A DNA stretch of 28,106 bases from Deinococcus sp. Leaf326 (lineage in GTDB: Bacteria > Deinococcota > Deinococci > Deinococcales > Deinococcaceae). The notes under the pieces were generated by a model. That model was not told where the DNA came from. It saw only the letters and a list, made by a program, of their open reading frames with translations, and ran no database searches. Below are positions 23,613 to 28,106 of this stretch, one piece after another (position 1 is the first letter of the stretch; each line of letters opens with the position of its first letter). Where the stretch lies: positions 1-28,106 of the forward strand of contig NZ_LMOM01000023.1 of NCBI RefSeq assembly GCF_001424185.1, in the 5' to 3' direction. Made by a program: the position numbers and the translations under genes.

Positions 23613-24224
23613 TCATTCCTGACCCATGGCGCGATTGCCGTCCCAGCTCTCCTGGGGCTCGCCCGTGCTGCCTTCCGGGAAGCGGAGACTTGCCGGCCCG
23701 GCGTGATGTGAACGAACACCGTGCTCGTCGATGACGTAGCCATGGAGCGTGACGGGACTGTCCTGAGTGTGATGGACGAGGCGTGCCAGTTCGAGGGCGA
23801 GTTTGCGCCGCTGGGCGCGTAAGGTTTCCCGCTTCTGATCAAGCGTGGTGAGGGCGGTGTCGGTGCGCGCCAGCTGGCTCAGGAGGCGCTCAAGCTCAGG
23901 GGTGGGCTGGGAGGTCAGCGGCGCGGTGGGGTGATACGCCTTGTCACGTTGCATCCGCCGCATCTGCCGCAAGCCTTGGAGCCCGGCTGCACTCGCGTTC
24001 TGAGGACTGACGTTGTAGGTGGCGGCAAGAGCGGTAAGGGTCGGCCAGGTTGGGTCAAGGCCTACCCAAGTGGTGACCACCGCGCGCGTGAGCCCCTCGG
24101 CCGTGGCGTGCAGGATGAGGTCCTGGAGCACGGCCGCCGTGGGGTCTCCGAGTGCCCTGCGGTGACGCTCTGCCTGGAGACGTTGTTTGAGGGATGAGTT
24201 GACCGGTGGACGTCGGGTCTTCAT
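23613..24224 (-). CDS. 203-aa coiled-coil protein of unknown function
   Basis: ATG at 24224 with a GGAG site. It begins MKTRRPPVNSSLKQRLQAER and is basic. Residues about 45-85 are helical and HTH-like (GLTRAVVTTWVGLDPTWPTL, LAATYNVSPQNASAAG), and about 110-150 form a coiled coil (LERLLSQLARTDTALTTLDQ, RETLRAQRRKLALELARL). A short beta tail follows (TLHGYVIDEHGV). A DNA-binding plasmid protein is possible, but I know no family. The gene starts after the terminators of the lipoprotein gene, and I see no motif copy of its own. Confidence 0.65.
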   Translation of the reverse strand: MKTRRPPVNSSLKQRLQAERHRRALGDPTAAVLQDLILHATAEGLTRAVVTTWVGLDPTWPTLTALAATYNVSPQNASAAGLQGLRQMRRMQRDKAYHPTAPLTSQPTPELERLLSQLARTDTALTTLDQKRETLRAQRRKLALELARLVHHTQDSPVTLHGYVIDEHGVRSHHAGPASLRFPEGSTGEPQESWDGNRAMGQE

Positions 24225-24240
24225 GGGGCACTCCGAAGTG

Positions 24241-24271
24241 GAAAAGCAGCCCGGCAGGGGCCGGACTGCTT
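24241..24271 (-). terminator. rho-independent terminator of the 240-aa lipoprotein gene
   Basis: On the minus strand AAGCAGTCCGGC pairs with GCCGGGCTGCTT across CCCT, with one G-T pair, and is followed by TTCC. It lies 42 bp after the stop. Confidence 0.75.
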
Positions 24272-24278
24272 GGGGAGG

Positions 24279-24304
24279 GACGGGGCGATGTGGGTCGCCC
24301 CGTC
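24279..24304 (-). terminator. second perfect 10-bp hairpin in the same 3' region
   Basis: GACGGGGCGA and TCGCCCCGTC flank a 6-nt loop, 9 bp after the lipoprotein stop and upstream of the main terminator. It has no U tract and may protect the 3' end of the message. Confidence 0.5.
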
Positions 24305-24312
24305 TGAGGGGA

Positions 24313-25035
24313 TCAGTAGCCGTTGACGTCGTACGGGGAGAAGCGGAGGTTGGTGCCGCCCACCTGGTCGTTGCGCTGACCCGAGGTGTTGGTGAGCTGG
24401 CTGATGTAGTACAGGGCGTACAGGACCTTGCTGTAGTTCGGGTTCATGATCGCGCTGTACTGGTTGCCGCTGTTGGTCCAGCCTTTGGCGGCGAAGTAGT
24501 TGTACGCGGTCTGGTACTGGGCGGTCGTGGGGGTGTAGCCGATGGTGTGGTAGACGTTCTGGGCATCGGTGGCGTAGGGGGGCTTGCCCTGGTTGAAGAG
24601 GCGGAGCTCGACGACGGCCTGGTTCAGAGCTTTGCTCCAGCCGCTGCCCCAGTTGTTGGCCTGGAGGATGTGGTCGGGGGAGTAGGTGTTCACGCTGCGC
24701 TGTACGTAGCACTTGGCCTGCGCGGCCTGGGCGCCGAAGACACTGCCGTCGCACACCTGGGTGCCGCCCTGGAACCAGCCGTACGCGCGGTTGCCGTAGG
24801 TGTCGCTGAGGGCGACGTAGCCCTGCTCGCCCCCGGCGGCGGCCGTGAAGGTCTGGCCGTGGTTGGCGACGGCGACCCAGCGCAGGGCCTGGGCGGTGAT
24901 GAGGCCGCCACTGGGGGTGGCGGCAGCGGTAGGGGCGGGAGTGGTGGTCTGGGCGGTGGGGGTGGTGGTGCCGCAGGAGGTGATGGCGAGAGCGGCGGTC
25001 AGGGGGAGGAGCAGGGTGGTCAGGATCTTCTTCAT
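24313..25035 (-). CDS. 240-aa lipoprotein of unknown function
   Basis: ATG at 25035 with GAGG about 8 nt upstream. Signal peptide MKKILTTLLLPLTAALAITSC with a lipobox, then a Thr/Pro/Ala-rich linker (TTTPTAQTTTPAPTAAATP) that would hold the domain off the membrane. The folded part (residues about 45-240) has ALRWVAVANHGQTFTAAAGG, YGNRAYGWFQGGTQVC, a second Cys in KCYVQRSVNTY, and a Tyr/Asn-rich helical C-terminus (TTAQYQTAYNYFAAKGW, SKVLYALYYISQLTN). The two Cys could form a disulfide. Motif copy 7 lies 172 bp upstream with a leader peptide frame between, and two hairpins follow. It is the surface-exposed member of the motif regulon. No family recognised. Confidence 0.8.
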   Translation of the reverse strand: MKKILTTLLLPLTAALAITSCGTTTPTAQTTTPAPTAAATPSGGLITAQALRWVAVANHGQTFTAAAGGEQGYVALSDTYGNRAYGWFQGGTQVCDGSVFGAQAAQAKCYVQRSVNTYSPDHILQANNWGSGWSKALNQAVVELRLFNQGKPPYATDAQNVYHTIGYTPTTAQYQTAYNYFAAKGWTNSGNQYSAIMNPNYSKVLYALYYISQLTNTSGQRNDQVGGTNLRFSPYDVNGY

Positions 25036-25146
25036 GGTGGAACCTCGGTGGGCGTGGAGGAAGGGTCGAAGGCGGACGAGTACTGGGGAAAACCTCCTGA
25101 GGTGAAGTGCGGGACCTGGGCCCCCGGGAGGGGGCCACACCTCACC

Positions 25147-25200
25147 TCACGGGTGGAGCGGGTGGACCGGGTGCGGTGCCTGGGGCATCGGCGCGGTCAT
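25147..25200 (-). CDS. possible 17-aa leaderless peptide MTAPMPQAPHPVHPLHP
   Basis: The ATG lies exactly 6 nt after motif copy 7, as for the four larger genes with this spacing, and the frame stops after 17 residues rich in Pro and His. If transcription starts at 25200, this peptide would be the first thing translated on the lipoprotein message, 112 bp before the main start. It may act as a leader or be chance. Confidence 0.4.
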   Translation of the reverse strand: MTAPMPQAPHPVHPLHP

Positions 25201-25206
25201 GTCTGG

Positions 25207-25227
25207 AGTGTGCCTGCGGTTGGGGTG
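25207..25227 (-). promoter_or_regulatory. 21-bp promoter-like motif, copy 7 (lipoprotein transcript)
   Basis: On the minus strand: CACCCCAAC, CGCAGG, CACACT, then 6 nt, then the ATG of the 17-aa frame. The SD-led lipoprotein starts 165 nt after the predicted +1. Confidence 0.75.
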
Positions 25228-25324
25228 GCGTCGGTGTTAGAGAAGTGGGTTTTTCCTGCGCTGGGAGGGCATTTGCATTTTCAAAAAAAGGCGGTTTTTG
25301 ACCTGAAACGAGGCATGAAAAGGC

Positions 25325-25349
25325 AACCCCCTCCAGTGCGGAGGGGGTT
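25325..25349 (-). terminator. rho-independent terminator of the five-gene unknown operon
   Basis: AACCCCCTCC and GGAGGGGGTT form a perfect 10-bp stem around a 5-nt loop, 11 bp after the stop of the 118-aa gene. On the minus strand it is followed by GCCTTTTC. Confidence 0.75.
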
Positions 25350-25360
25350 GTAAAGGGGGG

Positions 25361-25717
25361 TTATGTAGGGAGGGTGGCGGGCGGAGGAGGCGGATCGGTG
25401 AGGAGGGCCAGACCCTTGCGGGTGAGGGTGACTTCACCCAGAGGAAGTCGGCCACGCGCGTCATAGCGTGCGGGACCGTCCGAACTGGGGACCGGGCGCA
25501 CGTAGCGCTCGCCCACCAGAAGGGCGGCCAGGCCCTGCGCCTGCTGCGGGCTAAGGGGGACACCCCTCAGGGCAGCGAGGGAGGTGGTGGCCCCCAGGGT
25601 GGGCTGAGCCCGGTAGAGGTGGGTCAGGAGGGTGCGCAAGCCTTGGGGCGTGGTGTCAAGCCAGGCACGCGCAGCCGCGCGGTCGCGGCGCCGGTGAGCG
25701 GGATGATCAGTCGACAT
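25361..25717 (-). CDS. 118-aa protein of unknown function, possible winged helix
   Basis: ATG at 25717 with GGAGG about 8 nt upstream (MSTDHPAHRRRDRAAARAWL). It has helices (LRTLLTHLYRAQPTLGATTS, LSPQQAQGLAALLVGERYV) followed by a hairpin-like VRPVPSSDGPARYDARGR and GEVTLTRKGLALL, an order that fits a winged-helix DNA-binding domain ending in a Pro-rich tail. It overlaps the end of the upstream gene by 94 bp in another frame, which is unusual. Either the upstream gene has a shifted 3' end or this start is too early. Last gene of the operon, followed by a terminator. Confidence 0.55.
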   Translation of the reverse strand: MSTDHPAHRRRDRAAARAWLDTTPQGLRTLLTHLYRAQPTLGATTSLAALRGVPLSPQQAQGLAALLVGERYVRPVPSSDGPARYDARGRLPLGEVTLTRKGLALLTDPPPPPATLPT

Positions 25718-26247
25718 GGGGGATAGCCTCCAGCATACGAGGACACGGGCGGCTGCACCCCGAAGAGGGGTGCGCGCGCCAGCTCGATGGGACGCAACCG
25801 GGGGACACGTGCGGGAACTTGGGCCATGGCCTGCCGGAGGGCGGGCTCGTCGAGGACCCAATCGGGATGATCGAACGTGAGGTCGCCCGGGGTGAAGGCC
25901 TGCAGATCGAGGAGTGGAGTGAAGGAGAGGGGCGGGACTTGTTGGAAGTCCACCTGGAGCTGATCGGCGTGGAGTTGAGGCGGGCACAGGATGAGGTGGA
26001 AGGGTTGCACTTCGATCCAGAACATGCCCGTGGGCGTACGCAGGATGCGGGGCTGATAGCCCGCCCGGGCGAGACTGCGGGCGAGGAGCAGGGTGGTGGC
26101 GGGAAACGCGTCGGCCTGGGGAAAGCGGTGCAGTGCCTGAGAACGGCGCAGGGGCAGACCGAGGAGGGTACACAGGAGGTGATGGGTGTGCGCGGCCAAC
26201 TCCCGTCGGAGCTGACCTACCTGTCCGGGTAAAAACGCAGAGGTCAT
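25624..26247 (-). CDS. 207-aa protein of unknown function
   Basis: ATG at 26247 overlaps the TGA of the 38-aa gene by one base (TGATG), with GGAGAA upstream, so it is translationally coupled. It begins MTSAFLPGQVGQLRRELAA and is mainly helical at first (HHLLCTLLGLPLRRSQALHR). A mixed domain follows (GMFWIEVQPFHLILCPPQL, LSFTPLLDLQAFTPGDLTFD). No signal peptide or known motif. The final 35 residues (GAATARLRVPGLTPRPKAC) overlap the next gene and look less protein-like, so the true end could differ. Confidence 0.6.
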   Translation of the reverse strand: MTSAFLPGQVGQLRRELAAHTHHLLCTLLGLPLRRSQALHRFPQADAFPATTLLLARSLARAGYQPRILRTPTGMFWIEVQPFHLILCPPQLHADQLQVDFQQVPPLSFTPLLDLQAFTPGDLTFDHPDWVLDEPALRQAMAQVPARVPRLRPIELARAPLFGVQPPVSSYAGGYPPCRLIIPLTGAATARLRVPGLTPRPKACAPS

Positions 26248-26363
26248 CAGGCGTTCTCCAGGAGAATGCGGTCCCTTATGGCCCGCCGCATGAGCTGGTC
26301 GAGCCCCGCGTGTCCGCCGCGCAGATCATACGAGGTCATTTCCAGTTCGGCCTGTCCTTCCAT
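26247..26363 (-). CDS. 38-aa small protein
   Basis: The frame ATG 26363 to TGA 26247-26249 encodes MEGQAELEMTSYDLRGGHAG then LDQLMRRAIRDRILLENA. It fits between the 77-aa and 207-aa genes, its stop overlaps the next ATG, and its composition is protein-like with a C-terminal amphipathic basic helix. The ribosome site is weak. Small coupled genes like this are easily missed. Confidence 0.45.
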   Translation of the reverse strand: MEGQAELEMTSYDLRGGHAGLDQLMRRAIRDRILLENA

Positions 26364-26390
26364 GGTCGAATTCTGGAGATGGATGTTGCC

Positions 26391-26623
26391 TCAGGTCAAG
26401 ACTTCGACGGCTCCAAAAACCCCCTTGAGGGAGAAGCAGTCGCTCAAGGGGAGGTGGTCGAGGAGTTGCCGTGCCTGGTCATCGTTCAGGGTGCAGCCGG
26501 GGATGGGATGCTCGGAGTCGGAGGCGTGGCGGGCACGGATGAGGAGGTACTCGCCCTCTGCCCAGGCGACGAAGCGGGTGTCGTAGGGGCCAAGGGGGCC
26601 TCGTAATACGTGGGCGTGCTCAT
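26391..26623 (-). pseudogene. 77-aa protein gene with a one-base deletion in a C run
   Basis: ATG 26623 overlaps the upstream stop (ATGA) and opens MSTPTYYEAPL. Adding one C to the run at 26594-26598 joins it to GPYDTRFVAWAEGEYLLIRAR, then CTLNDDQARQLLDHLPLSD and the end FGAVEVLT. Without the base the good frame has no start except an ATG deep inside the upstream gene (26675). The natural start, coupling and protein-like continuation make a homopolymer deletion or assembly error likely. The repaired product is small and acidic, with a strand-rich first half and a helix. No family recognised. Confidence 0.5.
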
Positions 26624-27111
26624 TCGAGGACGCCCCAGGCGCGGAGGTAGGCGACGAGGGCGGCGATGCCGGGATCATCGTGTCCCTTGGCCTCGCCTTT
26701 GCAGCCGGTCCGGGACGTTCGATCCGCATCTTCGGTAGAGAACAGCGGCAGGCCGCCGAGCGTGACCTTGGCATCCCAGACAACCACAGTGGAGGTCCCG
26801 GAAACGGGACCTGTCGGGTCAGGTTGCTTCTGGAGTCGGTTGTTGAGGCGGAGGCGGCTAGTGATGGTGGTCAGGAAGGGGCCGTCACCGGCTTCTTGCC
26901 AACCGCACTGGTACTGGGGGGTGAGCTTGAGGGTGTAGCCGTGGGCGAGGTCGAGTTCCCAGCCGGGTTCATCATCCGGCAGGGTGAGGCGCTTCGTGGG
27001 GTAGCCGTCCGGGAGAGCGGCAAGGAGGTCGAGCAGCTGGTCGAGGTGGAACTCGGGGGCGCGGGCGAGGTCTTGAAGGCGGAGTTGGACGGTAGGCGTG
27101 AACGTCGTCAT
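26620..27111 (-). CDS. 163-aa protein of unknown function, first gene of an operon
   Basis: ATG at 27111 with CTGGAG upstream; the longer frame to 27522 would translate the promoter motif and a region antisense to another gene. It begins MTTFTPTVQLRLQDLARAPE and has LLDLLAALPDGYPTKRLTLP, DEPGWELDLAHGYTLKLTPQ and TSTVVVWDAKVTLGGLPLFS. It ends in a helix (IAALVAYLRAWGVLE). It is probably a cytoplasmic alpha/beta protein. It heads an operon with the 77-, 38-, 207- and 118-aa genes, joined by overlapping starts and stops. Motif copy 8 lies 143 bp upstream. No family recognised. Confidence 0.65.
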   Translation of the reverse strand: MTTFTPTVQLRLQDLARAPEFHLDQLLDLLAALPDGYPTKRLTLPDDEPGWELDLAHGYTLKLTPQYQCGWQEAGDGPFLTTITSRLRLNNRLQKQPDPTGPVSGTSTVVVWDAKVTLGGLPLFSTEDADRTSRTGCKGEAKGHDDPGIAALVAYLRAWGVLE

Positions 27112-27253
27112 GAGGACTCCAGAGAACACAAGCGGGCGCACAGGCCCGCCAGCGAGGGTCAGGTCGCGGAGCACAGGGCGGCCTGAAGGCCGGTCACGAT
27201 CTTGACCAGGGACGGCCCGTTGCCTGGGCGGACAGGTGAGGCAACCGGACTTC

Positions 27254-27274
27254 AGAGTGGCTGTCGTTGGGGTG
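27254..27274 (-). promoter_or_regulatory. 21-bp promoter-like motif, copy 8 (five-gene operon)
   Basis: On the minus strand: CACCCCAAC, GACAGC, CACTCT. Predicted +1 at 27247, 136 nt before the SD-led first gene. Confidence 0.65.
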
Positions 27275-27302
27275 GCGGCAGGCGCCTTCTGTAGGAGGCG
27301 AT

Positions 27303-27617
27303 TTACCGGGCGCGGTGGACCAGGAGGCCGAGGAGGAATCCAGCGCCCCAGAGCAGCAGGAAGACGGCGAGTGGACCGAGCCAGTGCGGGTCTTCGCCTT
27401 CTTGTCGGCCGGGTGTAGTCAGGAGCGCCAGGGCAATCCAGAGGGGGACAAGGACGAGGGCTGGGGTCGTGACCCACCAGAGGTTGGCCGGGTCGTCGAG
27501 GCCGGTCCGCCAGGTCCGCCACTGCGCGGGGGAAGGGGCCGTGCTGCCCGCGCCCAGGAGAAAGCCGGCGACGAGCAGGCCGAGCAGGGCAGCGAGGAGG
27601 GGCGGCGAGATCTTCAT
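27303..27617 (-). CDS. 104-aa three-helix membrane protein
   Basis: ATG at 27617, 14 nt after motif copy 9, so the predicted leader is only 8 nt. Hydrophobic stretches are at about residues 6-24 (LLAALLGLLVAGFLLGAGS), 49-68 (VTTPALVLVPLWIALALL) and 81-100 (LGPLAVFLLLWGAGFLLGLL), ending VHRAR. The first and last helices resemble those of the 117-aa membrane protein at 21173. It is divergent from recQ. The role is unknown; a small membrane component of the regulon is all that can be said. Confidence 0.7.
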   Translation of the reverse strand: MKISPPLLAALLGLLVAGFLLGAGSTAPSPAQWRTWRTGLDDPANLWWVTTPALVLVPLWIALALLTTPGRQEGEDPHWLGPLAVFLLLWGAGFLLGLLVHRAR

Positions 27618-27631
27618 AGACGTGAGGCCAC

Positions 27632-27652
27632 AGGGTGCGTGTTGTTGGGGTG
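27632..27652 (-). promoter_or_regulatory. 21-bp promoter-like motif, copy 9 (104-aa membrane protein)
   Basis: On the minus strand: CACCCCAAC, AACACG, CACCCT. Predicted +1 at 27625, 8 nt before ATG 27617. Confidence 0.7.
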
Positions 27653-27738
27653 GCGTGTCAAGGGAGAGCGCGTCCTGGTGGGGGTTTGTGCCTTTGGTCG
27701 GAGTTCTGTTCCAGGCAGAACGCAGTAGACTGGGGGGA

Positions 27739-27893
27739 ATGACGGCGACGGCGCTGCCCCAGGCGTTGGAGGTTCTGCAACGGGTCTGGGGGTACAACGA
27801 ATTCCGGGGCGTGCAAGGCGACATCGTTCGCACGGTCGCCGAGGGTGGGCAGGTCCTAGTCCTCATGCCCACCGGCGGGGGCAAGAGCCTGTG
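27739..27893 (+). pseudogene. recQ: recQ helicase, 5' fragment cut by an IS
   Basis: ATG at 27739, 7 nt after a -10-like TAGACT, so perhaps near-leaderless. The protein begins MTATALPQALEVLQRVWGYN and has FRGVQGDIVRTVAEGGQVLV and LMPTGGGKSLC. These are the RecQ Q-motif region (FRxxQ) and Walker A (MPTGGGKSLCYQ). The match stops after KSLC, where YQLPA is expected, because IS sequence begins at about 27894; the frame ends 9 codons later. RecQ is a 3'-5' helicase of recombination and repair, and this fragment of about 52 residues cannot function. The rest of the gene may lie beyond the IS, outside the window. Confidence 0.85.
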
Positions 27894-28106
27894 TGGGCTT
27901 GCCCCGATATTGCGTAGCTGAAGTTAAGCAGCGGTAGCTTGCCGTTCGAACTCGTGGGGCGTCAAGTACCCCAGAGTGGAGTGCCGGCGCTGACGGTTGT
28001 AGAAGACTTCGATGAACTCAAACACCGCCTGTCAAGCCACCTCCCGAGTCTCGAAGATGTTCTCGCCCATCAACTCCCGTTTCAGGGAGCTGAAAAAGCT
28101 TTCCAC
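27894..28106 (-). mobile_element. second IS3-family element, right-hand part
   Basis: The element starts at about 27894 (TGGGCTTGCC) inside recQ and runs off the window. On the minus strand the end of its OrfB reads VESFFSSLKRELMGE then VFEFIEVFYNRQRRHSTLGY and stops at 27924-27926, the standard IS3 tail. A TGA at 28032-28034 interrupts the frame after REVA, where Arg or Lys is usual. It is clearly different from the element at 1238-2493, so at least two IS3 lineages are present. Confidence 0.8.

Noticed and set aside
24187..25353. 388-aa Gly/Val-rich frame on the plus strand
   Set aside because: It is antisense to the lipoprotein at 24313-25035, has biased low-complexity composition and crosses two terminator hairpins and a promoter motif.
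26620..27522. Long 300-aa version of the 163-aa protein
   Set aside because: The added N-terminus translates the promoter motif and the antisense of the 104-aa membrane protein. ATG 27111 has its own ribosome site.
17604..27652. The 21-bp repeats as iterons of a replication origin
   Set aside because: Iterons are clustered with regular spacing beside a rep gene. These copies lie hundreds to thousands of bases apart, follow gene direction, and no rep gene is visible.

Overview
The window looks like accessory DNA, probably a plasmid, chromid or genomic island, from a Deinococcus-type bacterium. The grounds are GC-rich coding DNA, several lipoproteins with Deinococcus-like character, a RecD2-type helicase, a CRISPR repeat close to the type I-E repeat I recall from Thermus/Deinococcus, and start codons sitting 6-7 nt behind a -10 element, as in leaderless Deinococcus transcripts. 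Genus assignment is inference. The left half is littered with broken genes and transposon debris.

Layout. 1-3050: IS scraps, an AHSA1/SRPBCC gene with a nonsense codon, and a complete but frameshifted IS3-family element (1238-2493) lying between two unrelated truncated genes. 3.2-5.0 kb: a lipoprotein with a C-terminal phosphodiester-glycosidase-like domain. 5.0-6.0 kb: a tyrosine recombinase with a nonsense codon before the catalytic C-terminus. 6.2-8.4 kb: a large coiled-coil lipoprotein. 8.55-8.64 kb: a two-repeat CRISPR. 9.2-11.0 kb: a NarL-type two-component pair with a dyad upstream. 11.3-13.4 kb: a large lipoprotein with a terminator. 13.6-14.9 kb: remnants of IS630-like and IS1182-like transposases, a pRiA4b ORF-3 family gene, and a truncated cas5 joined directly to the IS1182 fragment. 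15.2-17.5 kb: five tandem type IV pilin-like genes. 17.7-27.7 kb: a block of RecD2-type helicase, HU-like protein, stand-alone FtsH-type (M41) peptidase-like protein, small membrane proteins, a lipoprotein and many unknowns. The right edge is a recQ gene cut by a second IS3-family element.

The most striking feature is a 21-bp motif found nine times between 17.6 and 27.7 kb and not seen elsewhere in the window. It reads CACCCCAAC, then NRCASS, then CACNNT. Every copy points toward a gene. In five cases the start codon lies exactly 6 nt after the motif, the distance from a -10 hexamer to +1. Where the gene lies further away it has a Shine-Dalgarno sequence. I read this as a dedicated promoter class or operator controlling one regulon: the pilin operon, recD2, HU, the M41-like protein, two three-helix membrane proteins, the lipoprotein, a five-gene unknown operon and a 99-aa protein. 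The divergent recD2/99-aa pair shares a perfect 21-bp inverted repeat of the motif. Pilins, helicase and HU together could suggest DNA uptake, transfer or maintenance, but that function is inference.

A paralogue of the 99-aa protein lies at 2742-3053 without the motif, which links the left part to the regulon block.
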